In this document: piece after piece, positions 10,272-23,648 of the stretch | Layout of the letters: the number at the start of each line of letters is the position of its first letter | Numbering within the stretch: position 1 is the first letter of the stretch | Assembly: GCA_022457155.1 (NCBI GenBank) | Contig: JAJGOT010000319.1 | Span: 288,001-352,000, forward strand | Direction of reading: 5' to 3' | From: Cladopsammia gracilis | Lineage: Eukaryota > Cnidaria > Anthozoa > Scleractinia > Dendrophylliidae | Length of the DNA: 64,000 bases | Translations under genes and position numbers: made by a program | Notes under the pieces: model-generated | What the model was told of the DNA's origin: nothing | Databases searched by the model: none | Seen by the model: the letters and a program-made list of their open reading frames with translations, nothing else

Positions 10272-13200
10272 CTAGTCATCTGGTATCATGAACCTCGGTG
10301 CAACAAACAAAGCCCCATTCCTCACATTTCTACCATATGGCTTAATAGAATGCATTGGCATGTATGTTGCCAACATTTCCTGCCTTATTAACACATTTTC
10401 AGGCCTAAGTTCTCTACAAACTTCAAATGCATGATAATGCGTATCATATTCAAGCGTTGTGTATTTGAGTACCGAAAAGTATATTTCCTGGTTGCCAGAA
10501 ACTACTATCTTGGATATGGTGCCAAATTCTGGCAAATCATTAGCAAATCCTAGAAAAACCACAGCATTAACTTTGTATTTTGTCCCATTGATGATGACAT
10601 TAGTAGCCCTGTTGAGGTAAAAAATAAAATAAAATAGAAGCTACAAAACACATTTTGTCACAAATAACGTGCACATGGTTATTCAACACTCTAAGAGACC
10701 CATGCAAGGGCAACTAATCAGAAGGGTATGAAAATTTCACTGGGGGCGTAGTCAGGAAACTGAATTTTTGCATTATATTATATTGTGATCAATCCACAAT
10801 GATAAGTACTGTTAAACGGCTTAGTTTAACAAAGTTGCAGTTTGTTTATGTTTTACATCTGGTTTGCAATCATGAATACCATTTTACAACAAATACTACA
10901 AAATAAAGTTTATGCTTACTCGTACAAAAGATCTGTATCAACTACAGCTGGTTCCTTTTCATGAAATGCTTCAAAATATTCAGCATCTCCAGCTACAACT
11001 GTCTTTCCTGTCCCTAAAACATATTAAAACATAAGACAAAGGATAAGAAGCCCATTCTCAAACCTAAAATACGTAAGGTCCAGTTTTTAGATGTGTATGC
11101 CAACATAACTGACAATAAATGATTTCCTTGCTTCCTGCTCATATGGTTAACTGGGTAATAAAAACCTAACAAATAACCATACAATTATTAGTTACCTATT
11201 TCTATAGGTTTGTGAAGAAATTCACTACAGAAGATTCCTGAAGAATCCACCTTAAGGCACTGTAGCCGCTGGTGTCTCATTGCCAGTGAATAGGCCACAT
11301 TAGTAAAGTTTCCAAGAATGCCAGCAAGTTGCTTGAAATATCTGTGCTTGGCTTCATATCTCATACACCAAGATCTAACCATTGGCCCAAGACTGCAAGA
11401 AGTAATTTAAACATAAAAAAATAAACATACTTATTAAATTTTTAAAAATATTAACCATTTTTTTGTCCAAGATGCTGCAGCTGGCAATGTATGCACTGCA
11501 CAATAGTTAACACATACAAAACAAAATTAATGAAAGATGTTTTATTGGTCTCTGTATTATTAAGCAGCTTGTTACAAGTTTTTTGCTTAATTTTGTGTCC
11601 TGCTTTCTAAAGTTGCATAATGTTTCTGAATTTTCATAACATCTTACCAAATGAATGGAGACAGTGACCTATACATTAGCATAACTTGTTGTCATGAAAG
11701 TTTCAAGTGGAGCAAAAAGTGGTGAATATTCTAAAGGTAACACAGATTAAATGATCACGTAATGTATCCAAAAGATTGCTCCTCTATCCGAGTGTACATT
11801 TAACCATTAATAAACATCTGTACATGCAGTGTGCTAGTAAACTTGTTGAAAACACATATTGCAGCCCTCAAGCAGAACGAGACTTTTAAAGCAACACACC
11901 AGTGAGTGACTGGGAAAATAATATTGGAAAGGACTTTTAGAAAGTCTTAGTAGTTTGTACCAGTGACTTACACTGTAACTAACCTCAACATGTGTGATGG
12001 GTAGTGAATCATATAATGCATCTTTGGAATCACTGATCTTCCAGGGTACAGCATAAGGAATGTTGCATGATGTTCTTCAATTAAACCTTGAAGAATCCCA
12101 ATGCTGTCCTCATTGACAATGGGTGAGAAAACAATGTCATTGATTTCAAGGAGCATATTAAATAATTGCCACCTTTCATCCTCCTCGGGTACAAGATTGC
12201 CAATTATAAGGGGAAGAAGTCTACCCAAACACCACATTTGTGCTGCTGCAAGCAAATTGATGCAAGAACTGAAAAGTCATATCAGATTTATCGAACGCTA
12301 ATAATTTATTATTATAATTTATTTTTATTTTTATTATACTTGTTACAATAGCAAATGCAGTGTATTGCACACATTTTAAGCACACATTTTAAATAAGTGG
12401 AAGCTTAAACCTTGATGACAAATCCTCAGCTGTGTCTAGCCTGCATGGCTAAAAACCCTTTTTCCCTTCCCCTTTCTAGCACCTGCCATGTAGGCTATTA
12501 GCTGTGACTTGATACAATGAATAGACTGAATTCATAATGAAGGCTGGTTTCATTATTATTTTGTATGTATGTTAATTAGCCTCACTGACCTTGTTTTAGA
12601 GTAAAATTTCTTTTGAATTTTGCACATGCTAACAAGGCTAGTGAGGCTTATTAACATGCATGTACAAACAAAAGAATAACAAAACCGACCACCATTATGA
12701 ATTCAGTCTATACTGTTCAAATTATTAAGCTACATGTAATAAAAAAATAAAATAGAATTATTACAGGTATGCAAGCTGTATCTTTATATGATCAAACAGT
12801 CAGATGCAGTAGATACCTTTCTGTTTGAGACTGTTGTTGTTGTTGTTGAGGGTTTTGACAGAGATTGGTGATGGTTTGTTCTTGTCATTGTAGTAGCCAT
12901 AATCAAAGTCCCTGATCCGCTCATTCAACTGGTCAAGTGTAAAATATAACTCTTCATTGATAAAAATTTTCAACATTTCTTTACATTCATACTGGAGCAC
13001 TCCTTCTAATATGTCATGCATGGCATCCCCAGGAAGACCTCCAATTACATGATAGTACCGTGAACGATGGCAAAGATCTGACCTTCTGTTGATACCATAA
13101 ATGATGCCATTGTCTGGAACTCTTTCAACTTGGTCACACTGATAACTATGCCCTGTTTTCGTTCTGAGCACAAATTGTGCTTCTATAAACTGGAGAAGGG

Positions 13201-16200
13201 AGATTCCATCAATAATTAATGAAACAATATTTACAAGATCTAGTACAAACACTTTTGGTTTCAAAAGTGTTTGGAGCAATTTCAGAATACCCCGCCACTT
13301 ATTTACACATCCCTGAACGTTTTATATAACAAAGCAAATGAAAACAAAAGGATCCATTCTTATTCAACGAGATGCAAATAAGTGGCGGGGTATTCTGAAA
13401 TCTAGCCAAACAGATTGATAATATATTAAAGAATAGTCTATTTTTATAATTGCTTGGTTTTGAAGTTGCTGTAGCAAGCTAAACATCATGAATCAAGTTG
13501 TGTTGCAACACAGCCTGTAACAGATATTAAATACACTGTAAATATTTTAACAACCTTTGTTTTGATGTCAGCTGTTGAACCCATACAATGCCTGCATTTA
13601 AGCCTTGCTCCAGCACCTTCTTTAAAGCCACCAATAAGCTGTGACCCAAGGTTGTCACCAGAAACAAATGCAACAGTCCCTCTCAGAGAGTGCATTTCGC
13701 CATTTATGATAAATTGATGTCCTGCATCCTAGTACAAACAAGAAATATCTTAAAAGATAAATTAAAAGTTTGGAACTTAGGAGTCGTGGTTTGGATAATG
13801 GAATAATAGTCACATCTGCCCTGGAGTTTTTGGAAGCCTTTCATTTCCACCTGCATTCAAGTGTGATTTTCTCAGATGTGTACAATGAAGTAGTACTGTG
13901 CATATTATATGATGTAGGTTATTTAAGGAATAGAACTCCCATTCCTACATGTATGTACTTACACTCTGATAAAGATCATAGGCTAGCCACATCATTTCAC
14001 GCCCCTGATGGTATAGAGATAATGCAAGCAATAGGTGAGGGTTTTCTCAGCCATCAAGACTGATTTATTTATCACCTAATTTACTTAATGGGCTAATTCA
14101 TTTATCACCTTCAGGCAGCATAACTTACTTGTTCCAAATATTGTAAGTCATCCAAGAAGGGCTCCAAAATGGCATCGATTCCATATTTTTTAATAACTGG
14201 ATATGCTGCAATTGCCAGCAGTTGTATAGCATCTAGTTGAGATCTATACTTTGGACTTACATTTCCCAGCGTGTAATACACTACCCCTAAAATACAAGTA
14301 TACATAAAGTAACTTAATTGCATACTTTATCTGGATGCTTTTCAATGACATTTTACTCATTTGGTTCAATGTAACATGCTAAATAAATACAACAAGGCCC
14401 AATTCACACAACACACTTACTGTAAGGTCTTAAAGTAATAACAATTATTTCCATATTTCCTAAAAGACACACACCTAGCTTATGCTTTCCTGTCTTGCTG
14501 CCAAGGGGATTTGCTAGCTCCACCTCATCATAGTAGAGAAATAGCTGCAACGCTGTTGGATCTCTTGAAAACAAAGGATGATTTCTGAACATTTCCCCAT
14601 CACAGAAGTCTTCAATTTTGCCATCATTGCGCTGATGGGTGTTGTTGACCTGCTGACACAAATGATTAATTTTTAAAATTAATAAGCTCACCTGCACCTG
14701 ACTTCCAGTAGAAAGGTCGGGGGGGGGGGGTACTCTCATATATAAGCTATATGGGTATGTGCGGCTGTGAAGGGCATGGTTTTCAAGCAGTTTAGTCTGG
14801 TATAGAAATCAGAGAGTCTTGGTCTAGAATAGGGTATTATTTACCGAAAGTCTAGAATAGGAATTGAAACTCAAAAGAGGAAGAGCCTTCCCTAAACGGA
14901 AATAAAATCATCACGGCAAATAATTAGCGTATAACAGTTACTCACCTCGTACAAAATAGATGGTTTATTTAACAGTAGCTGAAGTGAATCCAATACCGGT
15001 ACATACATCATCTCATCATTCTTAAGGACGTGCCTCTGTCTGACGCCTCTCCGCCTTCGAACTGAGGAATGACCAAGTGAAATACGTCTTGGCTCCTACG
15101 ACATATAAATTATTTATATAAGCTTATATATACGTTATAACAATAATATAAGCTTTTATAGCTTAAGCTTAAAACTGCTTTACTAGAGGCCTTTCACATG
15201 TACATGCATGAAGTCAAAATTAAGTTCAACTAAAACACAAAAGTACGGTCGTATCTGGTCACAGATATAATATATTCCGAAATATAATTTGATGAGTTGA
15301 TACACGCATTTGGGTGGCAAATTTTAACGTAAAATCGTCCGTAAAATCTCGCTCGCGAAATCTTCGTGAGTCTTCCATGTTGTGCTGAGCAGCCAGGCCA
15401 GATCGCCTGAGGAGAATGAGTACAGTTCATGCACCCTCTTTCAATTCGGTCTCCGAAGTTGCTAAGCAACATAAATTATTTTTAGGCGTGATATTGCTGT
15501 CAGAGATTCTTGTTAGTCGGCTTGCGCTGTTTCTTGACTGTATAATAACAATCGGAAACTCCTCGAGTGCAGTTTAACGAAGATTTGCTAAAAACAACAC
15601 TTTCCCCCCCGAGTTGGGTAAATGAAAAACAGATAAAAAAGACTGGTTCATTAAATTGGCTTCATGCTGTTGCGGTTCACCCTGCCTTTGTCTGCTGTCC
15701 AATTCGTATGTCCTATGTATTATTGTAACAATCTTGTAACCTTGTAATAGCAGTAGTATGTATTGTGAGAGTTTTATAATTGTAATTTCGTGGCGAAGTT
15801 AATAAAATTTAATACTGATAAATAAACTACAGTTTATTTTTTCTACACCTACCACTAAATTGAAATGTTCTTTGAAGTAGGCGGCTTGCTTGTGTTCTGT
15901 GTTTACATGGCAGAAGGGATTTGAAATTGGATGATCGTCCATAAACAGTTCCATCAGTCCTGGCACAGCATCGAATCGTATTCCTGCGCTGTCCAATCTG
16001 TTTTGGACGCCCATCTTTAATAATTCAACCGTATTCTTTACAAGGGTTGTTGCATTATCCATGATATTGTCCGTAACCTTTTGAGATAGCCTATTAACTT
16101 CCTTTGTTTGAAGCAAAAACAAGGCATCCATGTTCTTCTTTTCGTCTATGCGATCTTCAATTTGATCGTAGAGTCTTTCTTCATTTAAAAGTCCATCTTC

Positions 16201-16494
16201 CACAATGTTCATCGGAATCTCTTGTTCGTCTTGCCTTTCTTCCCCGCCGTTAATTCCATCCGAAACTCGTATTGTTGAATGCAGGTCAAAGTCTTCATGT
16301 TGCCGTCGAAGATGTGATTGATATGAACGTGGTTTTCGAAACGTGCGCTGGCATCCGGGTACGTCACATTTGACAGAAAAATTGGGATCAGAGCCGTGTA
16401 CCCTAATCAAATGACTTAACATCATAGCAATAGTTAAAGTGTAAAAAGCGGGGCAAATCTGACATTTTAGATTTTCCATGGTGCTTCCCTTCAA
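10272..16494 (-). CDS. EnSpm/CACTA-like transposase with N-terminal C2H2 fingers
   Basis: Ten exons, transcribed right to left: 16494-15853, 15095-14946, 14649-14475, 14286-14129, 13728-13555, 13189-12817, 12245-11984, 11392-11196, 11013-10920 and 10608-10272. All have GT-AG borders and matching phases, about 853 residues, with no stop or frameshift. An alternative Met at 16479 is possible. The N-terminus has two zinc fingers, the second a perfect C-X4-C-X12-H-X4-H. Then come VPVLDSLQLLL, DFCDGEMFRNHPLFS, FVSGDNLGSQLIGGFKEGAG with CRHC, GGLPGDAMHDILEGVLQY, PKMHYMIHYP and WCMRYEAKHRYFK. These are hallmarks of CACTA-type transposases; likely catalytic acids are the D of GDNLG, the D of MHD and the E of YEAKH. 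It should bind the element ends and cut and join DNA in the nucleus. Confidence 0.85.
12521..12711. repeat. Foldback MITE in transposase intron
   Basis: Inverted ends (ATAGACTGAATTCATAATG and complement) with a palindromic centre. It is nested in the EnSpm intron between exons 6 and 7. Confidence 0.65.
13279..13401. repeat. Small inverted-repeat element in transposase intron
   Basis: Perfect 26-bp inverted ends (core GAATACCCCGCCACTTATTT) around a ~70-bp centre, between exons 5 and 6. Confidence 0.75.
14714..14865. repeat. Partial G-run repeat (MITE-C) in transposase intron
   Basis: It starts with a G-run, TACTCTCATATATAAGC and TATGGGTATGTGC. It matches the start of the repeats at 42392, 52490 and 61430 but lacks their 3' half. 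Confidence 0.6.
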
Positions 16495-17081
16495 GTTACT
16501 TAGAACTTTTACCGGGGAACTTTGTGCAATCCAATCACGCAGCCACGCGGTCGCTTTTTTTGATTAAGTCAATTGCGGTTTCTTTGCAAATTGACCGATA
16601 AGGTGCTTTTATCCCAATTTCTGCATAACCGCGGAAAGGATCAGTTTCCTTTCTAAAAGAAAGCCGTCGTGGTTTATAATCAGCCGGCATCTGATCAAGG
16701 ATCTGTTAATGCCAAATTGTATTCTGAGCCACTCAGTACATTGTAGGTAGTTTATTTTCTAATTTGGTATAAAAAGTTTCTACTGAAAAAAAAAAAACCG
16801 GGACCGGGACGCTAATCGCAAAGCGATGTATTTCCCGTGTACCCAGGCTTAATTATCTTTCTGATTGATGGCTACCTGTGTTATGTCACTTAGCACCTCA
16901 ACGTCAACATTTTTGGCCAATGAGAATAGGTCGGAGTTTTGGCGGCTAAAATCCAATATCTTTCCGTTGATCGTCCTTTCTTCGAGCAACCGTTCGTTCT
17001 CACGCACGTGTTCTTTAGAGACCATTGGAGAAACTTCTAGGAAAAGTCACTTTGACTTCGCTTTCATAGAGAATCAGCAGC
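16495..17081. promoter_or_regulatory. Divergent promoter region of the EnSpm genes
   Basis: A 587-bp gap between the two start codons of oppositely oriented genes. TATAAAAAG at 16768-16776 is in position to serve the + strand gene. A short region rich in CCGGGACCGGGAC lies near 16798. That it drives both genes is inferred from the layout. Confidence 0.45.
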
Positions 17082-20000
17082 ATGATGAGTGCAGAAATTA
17101 CTCTCAGTTCAACAGCAAAGGAGGTTGTGGAATTTCTTGAACGAAAAGGACTTGGAGAAATCAAAGACAAGCTAAAAGGTAACCTACTATTGTTCAGTTT
17201 TATTTTCTCTGTTTTTAGTGGCCATTTAGCACCGTACAGAATGCCTTGAAGTTGTTTCCTTTTAGGAAAAGATACCTAATCGTGTGCTTCGTTGTCCTCT
17301 AATACTTTATTACTCTTTTACATCATTGTATGTAAGATTCTGAAATGGATGGCGAGAGTTTCATCGGTATGGATCTCGTGGACATTCATAGCTTAACCCC
17401 GAAATTGAAGCTACGGAAACTGCTAAGGCTTGCGTGGACGGAAATTACAGGAATGGTAACTATTTTGGCTCATTGCTTGTATATTAATTGAAACTGTTCA
17501 GAAACGAGGAAAGTTAACGGGGGCACCCAACGACACTTTTCTCCCAAATGATTTAATTGGTTTAGGTTGTTTGAGGTGCTTTGAAAGCTCTGTAAATGAA
17601 TTCTAAGCTGCGCTTTAAAATTTATATCTGTTCGGTCATTCTTGGGGAACTTAAGTCTTCTCGAATTTATTAGCGATTTTTTATTCATTTTCCGAAACAC
17701 CTCAGCTCTTCTTGGAAGGTTCACGAAAACGTGAGGTTATCTAAGGATCCCTTTTGGTAGCCGAAAATTTTAGCAGATCGATATTTAACCGAAAACCGTC
17801 GTTGGGTACCCCTGAGTTAATAATTTAAGTAGCAGTAATCACAGATTATAAAAGAGTGCGTTCGACATGTTTGTTACAACAGCTGAAAGAAGAAGTATTG
17901 ATGTTTGTTGGAAATCGGTTCATTACAATATTTTCATTCATTGATGCTCTCTCACGCGAACGCCTTTAGCGGCCGGGTGCCATGAGAGGCGGCTGTATTC
18001 GCAGGCTATGATCTTATCAAGTGATTTAGTTTGACAAGTAGTAAATTACGTATATCAGATTCCGTAAGGTTTCAAATATGCAAAGTTAAGATAAGGTTAC
18101 TTTATAGGCCATGTGTAAAATTTCACTACACGTGTAAATACCAGTTCCCGGCGGCCGAGAAAAATTATCACATGAGATCGAGGCCATCTGTGCCAGAATC
18201 ACCCGATTCGCGTATAATTACCCGCGAGAGGACTGGAATAGTATGCGTTCTCCTTTGTCGAACGCAATAATTGCTTGCTGAATCAATCATTGAAAAATAC
18301 AAGGAATGCATCAATTGGAAGACATAACATAACATATTTCATTGGCATTCCCATATAACATTAATGGTATTGCAATAACAATGATAAATATAATAATTAC
18401 TAATTACGGATTAACAAATCATCACGCCTCAAGGACGCTTCATAAATAAAGTTAATTGACATCCGTGATTTAATTCTACCTAGTGGCAACTCCATGTACC
18501 GTACAGTTGCAAACATTAGCCTTTAACATGTTTTTCTAAACTTTTTGAAATCTTTGAGAATGTGGCGAAGTTTCATGGGAGACTGGAACGAGACGCCTGA
18601 CTGAGTTTTGTGTTTTGCAATACGCAACGCGACCGTCGTTTTTAATGTCTTAATAACTACAGGCTTTTCTGCTTAAGACTTTTCTGAATTTAGATCTTTT
18701 AATGACTGTTTTATAACGTTAATTAATTTACTTATGTTTATTTTCAGGAGTTTAATCCAGATGGAGTGAAAATTCCGTTCAAAGGTGCGACATTGCTGAG
18801 GTCGTCATCTGCTTCCACTCCGCAAGCACAGCTGTCGCCAGTATCAGTAGGACCAGACGGCGTGGAAGAAGTGGAAGAAACGATCAGCACCCCTGAAACG
18901 TGTTCTTCAGTCCCGGATTCTAGCCCTTCTGATTCCACCGCATCAAAACAACCGGTAAACGTTATCCGTAGGACAAGTCCCCGAAAGAAGCGAAAGCCAG
19001 CTGATGAATCTACCCCATTGTCGACGAGTTCTATTGCAAATAAGCGTGTGTGCTTGTTTAAGGTAAAGGTCTCGTAAAGTTAAACTCGAGGTTACGTTAT
19101 CTTGAAGAAGAATAACACAATATGTAGTTTCTTTCACTTTTTCCTTACTAAAATGTTAGTAAAAAGTGCAAAAGAAGCTACATGTTTTCTTCAAGAAAAA
19201 TGGAATGTACGTCCTATCAATGTTAATCCCGTAGGAGGGGGGGGGGGGGGGGGTGGCCTAGGGAACTCCCCAGGAACAAGATGATGGCCAAAAATAGCAA
19301 AATTGCCCACCCTGGGTCAGGTGCAGGTGGTCAAACCTTAACTCAAACTTTATTTCTGTTGTACATGTTTAATACTCCAACAAAGCTTCAAGGAAAAACA
19401 AGTTTTGTGGTCCATTTTTCAGCTTCGCATAATCAATCACAAAGCAAAGAAAACTGAGAACCATTGGCTTGCAATCACTGAATTATTTTCAAAACCAAAA
19501 CCACTCTAAGTAATATCAAAAGCATATAACCTTCCTAACACATCACTGGTTTCTATTTAACACCTTTCACTTTCAGGAAATTGTTTACAATCCAGAACCT
19601 GCTTCAAAAACAAAAGAAACACCAGATGAAAAAACAAATGGAATCCTTGTTTATATCAGCGTACCTAAAAAGAACTGATGGGCTGTTATAACAACAAATT
19701 TCACCAGATTCTCTTACCTTTCATTTACACCTTACATTTCTTTGAAGCCAAACGAGGGAAATCTCACTTTGTTCCCAGTCCTTTCATACCTGAAGAGCAA
19801 CTAGTTTCCAGGATCTTTCCATTTTCCAAGATGGTGGCCATGTCAAATTTCCCACCCTGGGGCATAGCGTAGTTGTCAAAATCCCCACCCATGGAGCAGT
19901 GTACGCCGTCAATTCTCCGTAGTTTGCCCACCCCCTCCTCCCTCGGGCTTAACATTGATAGGTGCAAGCTTGAGTTCACCTTTACTTTATTGATTATGTT

Positions 20001-23000
20001 AAGTGAAATGTTTACATCTGCCTCATCATCACCATCATAAAAATATTTGTATTCATTGATTTCATAACTATCAATGTCTGTCCTGTTCAAGGAGGTGTCA
20101 ACAACAAGTAAAGATACATATTGGTTGGAAAAGTTTGAAGTTCCCTCAAAGGTTAGTATAAGTATTGTCAGTTGGCTGGTCATTGTCTAATTTGTATTAG
20201 GTACCCGACTACTCCAAAGAAGTAAAGTGATTTTACTGTAAATCCACTTTGCCTGTATTCAGTATTACTGTAGTAGTTGTTGTGGCTTGATTTTATGGTT
20301 TGTTTGAAAATTTTGAAACCATTTGATTTTAATTTTCCATCATTTCACATTATAATAAAATTATGCCTGTGTGTACTATAAGTAATGGTTACTGGACTGA
20401 GTGGGGTACAATTCAGGGAGTAATTGGGCGAGTAATTTCAAATTGGCCAAGCACATAGCACAAGTGACGATTAGAAATTATGGGCGTGATTACCCCTGAA
20501 TTGTATGACACAAAGTCCAATTACCAATTTATCTTATCATTAACAAAATGCAAGATTAAAAGTTTGTGAGAACCTTTTTTCTTTTATGACATCAGTATAT
20601 TTTTTATCAGTTTTGAATACTGAGGAAACAGTAAAAACAACCTTTTTATGTGCACCTGATTAGCACGCGCGGTGTAGGTGTCCAATTACAGGTATCCAAT
20701 TTATAAAAGTTGTAATGTACGGCTGTAATTGGACACCCAAGTGACAACGCCATGCTCCAATTACATAACAAATAGGTGTGCAGATGACCAATAACAATTG
20801 AGAATTTTGGTATTGACACGATTAGTTATTTATTATAATTGAATATGCTATTTATGCTTTGTTTTCTTAGTGGGAACCAGCTGTACAGACAGCTTTAGAT
20901 AAAGGCGACTTGTCAGTTGAGCACAAAAATGCTCTGAACAGGCAACTCTGCACATCCATACACGCTTTCACAGACACAGTGATGAAATCAGAGAGGGAAC
21001 ACATAGCTGTGCAGCTTATTAAGAAGTATCCCTGCCTGAAGGGTTCAGTGGGAGCTGGTCATGTAAGTAATGAAGTGTACAATACTTTCCATTGCTAACA
21101 TAAGGATCTTTAATAGGGGACGGCATAAAGAGATTAAGATGCATCAAACACGATAATTATTATATACAAAACACCATTTTTCTGGCAATGAAAGTCTTTA
21201 AATCTCATCAACAAATAAAACTGTTGCATTACTTGGAATATTTCATATTCATTTAAGATTTTCTTGGTATACTGTATGCTACAATGCAAACAAGAGATAC
21301 CAACCAGTAGAATATATCCAGACCTACACTGGGAGAGGCACCCCTAGATCCCCAATGCCAACAAGAATCTCACTTAAGTAACCTAAAACACTGATGTGAT
21401 TAGCTGTGCCTTCAGGGGTCAGTTACTGTAGTTCCCCATTAATAACCAATCCTGTGCCTTCATGGGTAGAATGTGTTGTGGTTCAAACATTTTCAAACCA
21501 GTTTAATTTTTATTTTCTTTTGTCTAAGATTCATTATCATATTCTGAGACAAAAGAAAACAAAAATCAAACTGATTTGAAAAATTTTAAACCAAAGAAAA
21601 ATTTGAACCACAACAAATGTTTAAGTTTCATTATATTTCAATTGCAGTCATTCTGGGCTAAAAAGATAAAAGATCGATTTGAAAACTTGAACAAAAAGAA
21701 GAATAAAGAAATAAGAAAAATGTGTCAGCAAGAGGGTGTGGAGATACAAAAGGGAAAGCCAGGAAGGAAAAAGAAGGTTCTCCATCCATCAGCTGTCATC
21801 CCAGCAATTCCTGAAGGGGTGACAGAAGATACCTATGAGGAGCAAAGAAAACGAATAAGTGCAGAATGGAAGTCAAAGTCAAAAAAGAAGGACTACAACC
21901 TACTTCGGGACTTGATGACTTCAACGTATGCCATGAGAAGACGTGAGATCCTCACTAAGAACCTGCGAGTATGGAAGATCATGGAAGATTTTCCAAACTT
22001 TGAGTCAAGCTCAGGAAAGGAGGTATGGATATACAATGACAATAAACAGTGCAATTGTACAATTATTTGTTTTGGAAACATATTCAGTTTGTGATTTTTT
22101 TGATTTATTTGAGCAAAAGCTGTTGAACACTCAAAATACTCCAAGCATTTTGCCCAAATACTAACTATAGTACTTACTAAATCTGTGGTCCCCTTAGGCT
22201 AAAATAAATATGTGTAAAATGAGAGTGGTAGGCCTGCACGACTTTTACCTCATGTTTTGTAATGCCATTTGCTCCTTCTATCCAGGCATAACTAATCAAT
22301 GACCAGTGACATCAATGAGTAATCAATGGGTAATCAATTGATTAATCATTCAGTAATGCCAATGATGTTTGCAGAAACGTGTTTCTCAACCTGGCCCGGT
22401 TGCTTAAAGCGACTTAGGATTAAGTGCAATTTTTTCCAACTATTCCCTGCTTTCCGAAGGATTTTCTCCACTCTCTTTGTATTTTTTATATTCGTTAATC
22501 CATCTTCGACCAAGTTATCCATGAAAGCGTGCAAGAACATCCTCCGGAACACAGGGAATGGTTGCAAAAAATCCCACTTAATCTTAAGTTGCTTTATGCA
22601 ACGGGGCCCTGGTTCTTAGTATTTTCCTTCTGACCTTGGTGAACCTGGCCTCAAATTTCAACATGCCAAGCACATCAAGCCATGTATTTATCCAGTAAAA
22701 AAATTGAATAAATCTACTGTGTCATTTTTTAACTTTGGATGTTTATCCAATAAGTGGTCATTTATTAAAAATAATTTTATTTCCCTATATTCCATACAGA
22801 TCAGAGCAGAGCTTGGGAGAATCATGCAAGAGCCTGACATTACCAAGGCCATACGGGAACGGTTTCAGGGGGGATGGAGGGCAAGCCTTCTCACTGTTCT
22901 CAGAAAGTCTGAGAACAAAGATGTAATGGAGATAATGGAGCAAGCAGAAGGACTTGACATTAGTGATGAAAACGGTGAGTTTAATAAGCTAAAGTTACTA

Positions 23001-23616
23001 ACTTTTAATGAAGTATACATTTAACATCTTAGATATTGTTGCTTTAATTTTTACTAACTTAAATTAAAAGCAACATTAAATTGCTGTTTAAAGGGTAAAA
23101 TATGCGGCTCTATCCAACACAGCTTCATTTTGAACCTTTTTTTTGTAATGACAAAGTTGACAAAGGAGGAACATGGTATGGATAGTGGGAGTACTTTTAA
23201 ACGTCAGATAAGGAAAAGAGACTTAACACACTTGATTGAAGATGGGACTTGCAAGAACTGCTATTTACATTATAGTTAATTTTGGAAGGAGAGTGATAAT
23301 AATTATATGATTAGGGTATGTTTTTGAATATGTTTTTAACTAGGGTTTTATTAGAATTAGTTTTTAACTAGAGTTTTATTTAGAATAAGGACTTCAATTT
23401 ATACAACATTTTATTGTTATATTAGTTTTAAATTAGGACTGTCACCAATTAGTGTGTGAAACACTAGAACGATTGACTCTTAATAAAGTTTGCTACTACT
23501 ACATGTACTACATGTAGTACATGTACTACATGTACTACTACTACTACTACTACTACTACTATTACTACTACTACTACTACTACTATTACTACTACTACTA
23601 CTACTACTACTACATG

Positions 23617-23648
<32 letters not shown>

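Noticed and set aside
19577..19677. Extra exon of the SAMD3-like gene (EIVYNPEPAS...)
   Set aside because: It has an acceptor-like start but ends in a stop and lies inside a nested element; exons on either side join in phase without it.
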